From Pavlovales sp. CCMP2436 (Eukaryota > Haptophyta > Pavlovophyceae > Pavlovales), in NCBI GenBank assembly GCA_026770615.1, contig MU631899.1, forward strand, positions 69,767-80,669: 10,903 bases of DNA. The letters are read 5' to 3'. Shown one piece after another: positions 7,273 through 10,903 of the stretch. How positions within the stretch are numbered: position 1 is the first letter of the stretch; every line of letters starts with the position of its first letter. Made by a program: the position numbers and the translations under genes. Under the pieces are notes generated by a model. That model was not told the origin of the DNA. It did not search any database and saw only the letters and a list, made by a program, of their open reading frames with translations.

Positions 7273-8385
7273 TTAATCAAGCTTCGTCGGTTGCCAAGGT
7301 AGCATCGTCGGCTGCTTCCTGGGCAGCTTGTGCCCGTGCAGGCTCTGAGTCTGGCCAAGGCGCTCCTTTCCCTTGGACTCCGACAGGGTGAAAGAGTCTG
7401 AATCGCTTTCGCGAAACGACCGCACATCGCCTGATCCGTCCTCGTTCGGGGCCGTGTTGCGTCTGGGCCGGGTGCCAATGCTGAGGATCGAGCGCGCCCG
7501 CGACTTCATTTTCTCGCTGAGCGACATGGACGGAGGGTCGTCGGCGTCGTTGCGCGCGTCGACGCAGAGGATCGTGGCGTCGTCGATCTCCAAGTTTGTT
7601 TTGGTTGTCGCGCGCAAAATAGCATTTGCAAGCCAGGCCGCGCCACTTCTCGGTTTGTGGCTCTGCTGCGCGAGCTTCTCGATGTGCGTCTTGCTGACAA
7701 AATCCCAGACCCCGTCCGAGGCGATAACGATCATGCCGCCTGACGCCGGCAGCGTGATGGTGCGCACTTCGGGTAAGGGAATTGCCGCCGGCGTCGAGTC
7801 TCTGTCGCCTATCGATCTACTCACGCCCAAACCTCCCGGGTAGATGCGTTCCGGCCCGACAGGAAGTCCGTTGCGCCCCTTGATCCGGCCGATTGCCGCT
7901 CCTGCCTTCATGAGGCGGTCGTGCTCGGTGGGCGTGCGGCGCTCGACGCGGTGGTCGGCGCTAAGGATGATCGTCCCATCCTGAGCATAGAGAATCGCTA
8001 TGCTGTCGCCCACGTTGGCCGTCGTCACCTCGTCGCCGTCGACGATCACGCACGTCGCGGTCGTGCCGTCGCCGCACGTGGGCGACGCGATTCGGAAGAG
8101 CTCGTCGGTCTCGAGGAACGCCGAATTGCACGCGGCGCGAATCCGCCCGGCACGGCTCGCGCCCGGCGCGGTCGCGTAGTGCTTGGCGATGAGCATAGGC
8201 AGGTGCTCGCAGCAGTAGCGGGCGGCACGCGGGCCACCGTGTCCATCAAAGACGCCAAAGAAGTGCACGACAGCGCCCGGCTCGAGCTCGATGGTGCAGG
8301 AGCGCGATGTGTCCTCGCCCTTGACAGAGTAGCTCGATTTGGCCTTCACGATGCGCCGCGGCGGGAGCGCGGGGTCCACCTTCAT
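7273..8385 (-). CDS. PP2C-type (PPM family) serine/threonine protein phosphatase
   Basis: Single uninterrupted frame of 370 codons from the ATG at 8385-8383 to TAA at 7275-7273. PPM/PP2C phosphatases are Mg/Mn-dependent enzymes that remove phosphate from Ser/Thr in signalling proteins. Motifs in order (numbering from this Met): KGED (22-25, metal-side Asp), FFGVFDGHGG (42-51), GDGTTAT (105-111), ANVGDS (123-128), LSADHR (141-146), GVSRSIGD (187-194), VIASDGVWD (220-228) and IDDAT (267-271). The metal-ligand Asp residues expected for the family (DG, SDG, DD) are all present, so it should be active. After the ~275-residue catalytic core there is a Ser/Arg/Lys-rich, probably disordered tail of about 95 residues. 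No transmembrane helix or clear signal peptide is seen. The frame stays open upstream to 8472 but without an ATG, so an upstream exon is possible. The substrate is unknown. Confidence 0.9.
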   Translation of the reverse strand: MKVDPALPPRRIVKAKSSYSVKGEDTSRSCTIELEPGAVVHFFGVFDGHGGPRAARYCCEHLPMLIAKHYATAPGASRAGRIRAACNSAFLETDELFRIASPTCGDGTTATCVIVDGDEVTTANVGDSIAILYAQDGTIILSADHRVERRTPTEHDRLMKAGAAIGRIKGRNGLPVGPERIYPGGLGVSRSIGDRDSTPAAIPLPEVRTITLPASGGMIVIASDGVWDFVSKTHIEKLAQQSHKPRSGAAWLANAILRATTKTNLEIDDATILCVDARNDADDPPSMSLSEKMKSRARSILSIGTRPRRNTAPNEDGSGDVRSFRESDSDSFTLSESKGKERLGQTQSLHGHKLPRKQPTMLPWQPTKLD

Positions 8386-8801
8386 TATGCAGCTGCAGGG
8401 TACGCGAGCCTCTGGGTACGCGAGCAAGAGGTAGCTCAAGACGACGCTTCGGACAACGTCGTCCCACTGCAAAACCTTTCGATGTTGATTGATTCGATTG
8501 TATTTTTATGGTGTTTTCTTTTTTTAGACTACATCTTGGTTCATTCTGTATGTTACTGTTAGTTTCTTGTTAAACGTACTGTGAAGAGCGTTGAAAAACA
8601 CTCAAATCCGGGTTCGCCGCGCCTTGCTTAGATCTTCCATAGAGGTATAAAATTAAAATGACGTGCGCTAATGCGCAGCCGGGGGCGGTAATCTCCAACC
8701 CCTGGTCTAGTCCCAGGCGGCGGGGTGTCTCAATGATCCTCCACTTATCTTAAAAAAACTCTCAACTCATCTAGGGTGGTTGCGGTTGTTGGCCTGGGAT
8801 A
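8386..8801. other. 5' flank of the PP2C gene and spacer with short inverted repeats
   Basis: Bases 8386-8472 stay open in the PP2C frame (VVLSYLLLAYPEAR...). On the minus strand TTTTGCAG ending at 8467 could be a splice acceptor, so this may be 5' UTR or part of an exon. On the plus strand TATAAAA lies at 8646-8652, of unclear meaning. AACCCCTGGTCTAGTCCCAGGC (about 8695-8716) is partly complementary to GCCTGGGATAAGGGGTT (about 8791-8807), so this spacer may be an outer part of the foldback that follows. No RNA gene was found. Confidence 0.45.
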
Positions 8802-9007
8802 AGGGGTTGGGTTGGGTTCATGCATATCGCAAATATTCGATGCTTGTCCGACCGACCGCTTTTCAAAATGAATTTATTTATAAAAGGTCCCAGGCGCAAT
8901 CAAATTCTCAACTGATTGCGTCTGGGACTACATTTGAATACAGAAAATCCATTTTTGAAAAACGGTCGGTCGGACAAGCATGATTTCACTGGTAAACCCA
9001 ACCCCCT
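8802..9007. mobile_element. ~205-base foldback (MITE-like) element
   Basis: Two arms pair across a loop centred near 8905. Left segments and their complements on the right are AGGGGTTGGGTT (8802-8813) with AACCCAACCCCCT (8995-9007); GATGCTTGTCCGACCGACCG (about 8839-8858) with CGGTCGGTCGGACAAGCAT (about 8963-8981); and GGTCCCAGGCGCAATC (8886-8901) with GATTGCGTCTGGGAC (8914-8928). The loop is about 12 bases (AAATTCTCAACT). There is no coding capacity beyond a short chance frame. Long near-perfect arms with almost no unique centre are typical of foldback or MITE-type non-autonomous DNA elements, and an extended hairpin RNA precursor is another possibility. Confidence 0.7.
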
Positions 9008-9140
9008 CTATTCTATACCCCTGGATCTTCACGCTCCGAAGATTTGTGTGGTGCATGAGCATCTCTGACGTTGCCACGAGATGATGTGTGGTGCGGTTAC
9101 AAGCCGTATATGAAAAACTTAAACCCCACTAGAAGCCCCT

Positions 9141-9232
9141 TGCTGGAAGACTTGCGACGATGTTTCATGCATTCTTTTTCACTCCCTGTTGGAAGACTTG
9201 CCAACATGTTTCATGCGTTCTTTTTCACCTAG
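9141..9232. repeat. 46-base tandem duplication
   Basis: Units 9141-9186 and 9187-9232 share TGYTGGAAGACTTGC, then ATGTTTCATGC and TTCTTTTTCAC, with about eight differences. A fragment, ACTTGCGACGATG, reappears at 9283-9295. No function is assigned. Confidence 0.85.
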
Positions 9233-9310
9233 CATTCTGATTGAGATTTTGCTGTTTAGTCAAAAAGAGTAGCGTGAATACCACTTGCGACGATGATTTC
9301 ACTCATTTTT

Positions 9311-9361
9311 TGTTGGTGTTAGCCGGTCGCTCCATCTCTCCTCTAGTCCTTGCAGCGCTAG
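9311..9361 (-). mobile_element. Probable LTR end fragment, reverse orientation
   Basis: Compared with the reverse complement of the right end of the solo LTR (4339-4389), this 51-base stretch has the same length. It starts with the same TGTTGG, has a diverged middle, and then matches at about 28 of 31 positions, including the 19-base CTAGTCCTTGCAGCGCTAG at 9343-9361. Similarity fades after 9361. I infer a diverged or truncated relative of the same LTR family in opposite orientation; a shared short motif by chance is less likely but possible. Confidence 0.5.
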
Positions 9362-9845
9362 AGGGTGCCCGTTGTCTCGACGGGCGGCAGGATCAAATAC
9401 AGCGAGTTAGATCTTCACGAGCGATCAGTGCAACGCGATCAGTGGCGGACGGCAAACTGAGCGATCATTGAGTGGCAACACAATTTAAAATGAGCCAAAC
9501 CAGCAACTGGCTACCGTATGATACGGGTTGTGGCCAGTAAGTGTGTGCGGTGCTGTGTGCTGCGGGCAGGCATGTAGGCAGTATAGCTTGAGTATATGCA
9601 ATAGCCCTGGCCGCTTTAGGAGCATATACAAGAGCCATACCTCCAACATTTTTTCTCCGCACGTTCATGTCAAGAGTTGCATTTGATACAGAGAGTGTCG
9701 TTAGTTGTTGGAGAGTAGTCGGCCGGTGGGTAGAACATCGCCTCAGTGTTGGACTTTTTGGCGACGGTGCCGTCGGTCGGGTTCATTGTGCCGCAGTACA
9801 GGCATCACGAAGGCGAAGCTATGGTTTTTAGATTACCTTCATTGA

Positions 9846-9865
9846 CCGGTCATGACCGAAGATCT
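9846..9865 (+). repeat. Dispersed direct repeat, copy 1 (CCGGTCA-TGACCGAAGATCT)
   Basis: This 20-base copy is matched by the 21-base copy at 10534-10554, with one added base. Both are internally near-palindromic (GACCGGTC / GGTCA.TGACC) and both are followed by more TGACCG words (about 9872 and 9919; about 10574 and 10585). Confidence 0.7.
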
Positions 9866-10048
9866 CCAGCTCTGACCGAACTTTGGTGAAAAATTAATAA
9901 TCGCTGGCCGATGCACATTGACCGACTGCTATCATAGGGTCGGACCGGGACGACGAAACTTCGCGGACAGAGTCCAGCGTACTTATAATTTGTATTTTGT
10001 CCGTATTTGCTCCCCAAAAATCGCCTGCGGCGCCACCTTCACCTACAC

Positions 10049-10071
10049 CGGAAGCAGATCAGCTGCTTCCG
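10049..10071. repeat. Perfect 9-base hairpin
   Basis: CGGAAGCAG (10049-10057) pairs with CTGCTTCCG (10063-10071) across a 5-base loop, ATCAG. No U-run follows, and no gene ends nearby, so a terminator role is not claimed. Confidence 0.6.
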
Positions 10072-10372
10072 ATTCTTGTAAGTTCCACAGCTCGCACACA
10101 CACATCCTTGCATCGATAATACCTATAGCTTAGTTAGTTCATATGGCTACCTGCCGGGTGCAGTGCCTCTTAGGAGTGAGAAAGTATTGTTCATGAGTGC
10201 CATATTATGTGCACTTCTTTTTTATAGGTTCGGTTCGGTAAAATTAGGGTGGGGCTAGGGACTTTGAGCCGGGGCCGAGTTGACGATCATTGCGGGCATC
10301 GGACGGCGCAGCGCACGCCCGAGCCACTCAGAGAGCGAACCCTGCTTATCCGTCTTCGAAATTGAAAACCTC

Positions 10373-10448
10373 CGCGAGCCACGTAGGCCGCGAGCACGTA
10401 GGCCGCGAGCGGCAAGCGCGTAGGCCGCGAGCGCCGTGCGTAGGCGCG
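10373..10448. repeat. Tandem GTAGGC-CGCGAGC array
   Basis: About four units built from CGTAGGC and CGCGAGC with variable spacers of 1-9 bases. The array is GC-rich within an otherwise mixed spacer. It is followed at about 10472-10500 by AT-rich TAACTAACT-type short repeats. Confidence 0.75.
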
Positions 10449-10533
10449 CTGCGCTCGAGCCGAGAGTTGGGGGTAACTAACTAGTAACTTACTAACTAAC
10501 TTGGCAATTGTTTTTATTTGAATTGTTTATTCG

Positions 10534-10554
10534 CCGGTCACTGACCGAAGATCT
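10534..10554 (+). repeat. Dispersed direct repeat, copy 2 (CCGGTCACTGACCGAAGATCT)
   Basis: This is the second copy of the repeat at 9846-9865, about 690 bases downstream in the same orientation. It lies about 60 bases from the 3' end of the inverted retroelement copy. Confidence 0.7.
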
Positions 10555-10611
10555 GTCAGATATGACTAAATGCTGACCGATGGGTTGACCGAGGACTTGA
10601 TTTCTTACTAC

Positions 10612-10864
10612 GACTTACTTAATAGGAAGACAGGCAGCAACAGTCAGGCAAATCTGATGTGTGCGGCCGACGAATTCAGCCAGTGATCGCCCAGGTGGCG
10701 GGCCTACGCGGCTTCATGCCACGACCGCGTCTCTTGTCGCTGGTGGTATACGCCCTCAGCCCACTCCTCGGTGCCGTCGTCGTCTACGCCACCGTGCGCC
10801 GCGCCGCCGCCACCGATGTTTTCCATACGCGCGCGCTATGATGACATTTGCGTGTCTACGCAAG
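10612..10864 (-). mobile_element. 5'-truncated, inverted copy of the retroelement 3' end
   Basis: On the minus strand this matches 6049-6303 at roughly 93% by eye. It covers the last codons of the polyprotein, the stop and the 3' UTR, in the same order. Similarity ends abruptly at 10864 (after CGCAAG) on the 5' side and near 10612 on the 3' side. A short 3'-end fragment is what 5'-truncated target-primed reverse transcription leaves. No convincing target-site duplication was found. It proves that the 3' end of the central element is a dispersed repeat. Confidence 0.8.
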
Positions 10865-10903
10865 ATTTGAAGAGTATCTAAAATACACAGGGGCGAAGCG
10901 TAG
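10865..10903. other. Short right flank
   Basis: These 39 bases do not match the region upstream of 6049 in the central element, and nothing is recognised in them. Confidence 0.4.

Larger units (their letters stand above)
9362..10372. other. Gene-free spacer with short repeats
   Basis: No convincing protein or RNA gene is seen. A plus-strand open frame at 9918-10133 (71 codons) has no recognisable domain or low-complexity bias and is not called. The stretch contains GAGCGATCA/CGCGATCAGTGG repeats (about 9419-9470) and several TGACCG words. Confidence 0.5.

Noticed and set aside
7921..8562. 213-codon plus-strand open frame opposite the PP2C gene
   Set aside because: It is the antisense shadow of the phosphatase in GC-rich DNA, has no recognisable domain, and its composition (Arg/Ala/Val) is what antisense frames show.
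8600..8640. GGGTTCGCC, looking like a tRNA T-arm/B box
   Set aside because: No matching A box, acceptor stem or anticodon arm at the right spacing on either strand.
10049..10071. Hairpin as an intrinsic terminator
   Set aside because: No following T run, no upstream gene, and the genome appears eukaryotic.
10373..10448. Repeat array as a possible CRISPR
   Set aside because: Units are too short and too irregular, spacers are 1-9 bases, and the setting is eukaryotic.
10612..10864. Inverted repeat pair read as terminal inverted repeats of one large DNA transposon containing the PP2C gene
   Set aside because: The arm is coding plus 3' UTR of a retroelement, ends abruptly on its 5' side, and no transposase lies between; a truncated inverted insertion explains it better.

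Overview
The window looks like nuclear DNA of a GC-rich unicellular eukaryote. A haptophyte or similar microalga is my best guess, at low confidence. The grounds are a GT-AG spliceosomal intron with a C-rich tract, a eukaryotic PP2C phosphatase, GC-rich coding DNA next to AT-rich spacers, microsatellites, and several eukaryotic retroelement remains. No prokaryotic operon features are visible.

Left edge (1-1003): simple repeats (G29, GA, TG/CA) and a small inverted repeat precede a minus-strand gene. That gene encodes a protein with two Tudor/Agenet-like beta-barrel motifs. Two exons join in frame across an 89-base intron. A second good donor suggests the gene continues past the left edge.

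Centre (1142-6303): a long decayed plus-strand retroelement starts head to head with that gene, 138 bases away. Read through its frameshifts it encodes, in order: a ubiquitin domain ending R-x-R-G-G followed by Ala; an unrecognised helical region; a Pro-rich and Gly/Arg-rich linker; a conserved pre-RT region; a reverse transcriptase; a post-RT region with a decayed zinc-site-like segment; and a PD-(D/E)XK endonuclease signature (D...ELK). The element is inactive. It has about seven 1-base frameshifts and one internal stop. The RT motif A Asp reads as Asn and motif B is degraded. A 248-base solo LTR (TG...CA ends, 5-base GTTCG target duplication) sits inside it. The ubiquitin fusion at the head of an RT/endonuclease polyprotein is the most unusual feature here.

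Right half (6304-10903): an AT-rich spacer is followed by one apparently intact minus-strand PP2C-type Ser/Thr phosphatase gene with all metal-ligand motifs. Beyond it lies a repeat-rich gene-free stretch: a ~200-base foldback (MITE-like) element, a 46-base tandem duplication, a probable diverged LTR end in reverse orientation, dispersed TGACCG repeats, and a GTAGGC-CGCGAGC tandem array. At the far end is a second, inverted copy (~250 bases, roughly 93% identical by eye) of the 3' end of the central retroelement. The phosphatase gene is therefore flanked by inverted retroelement ends.
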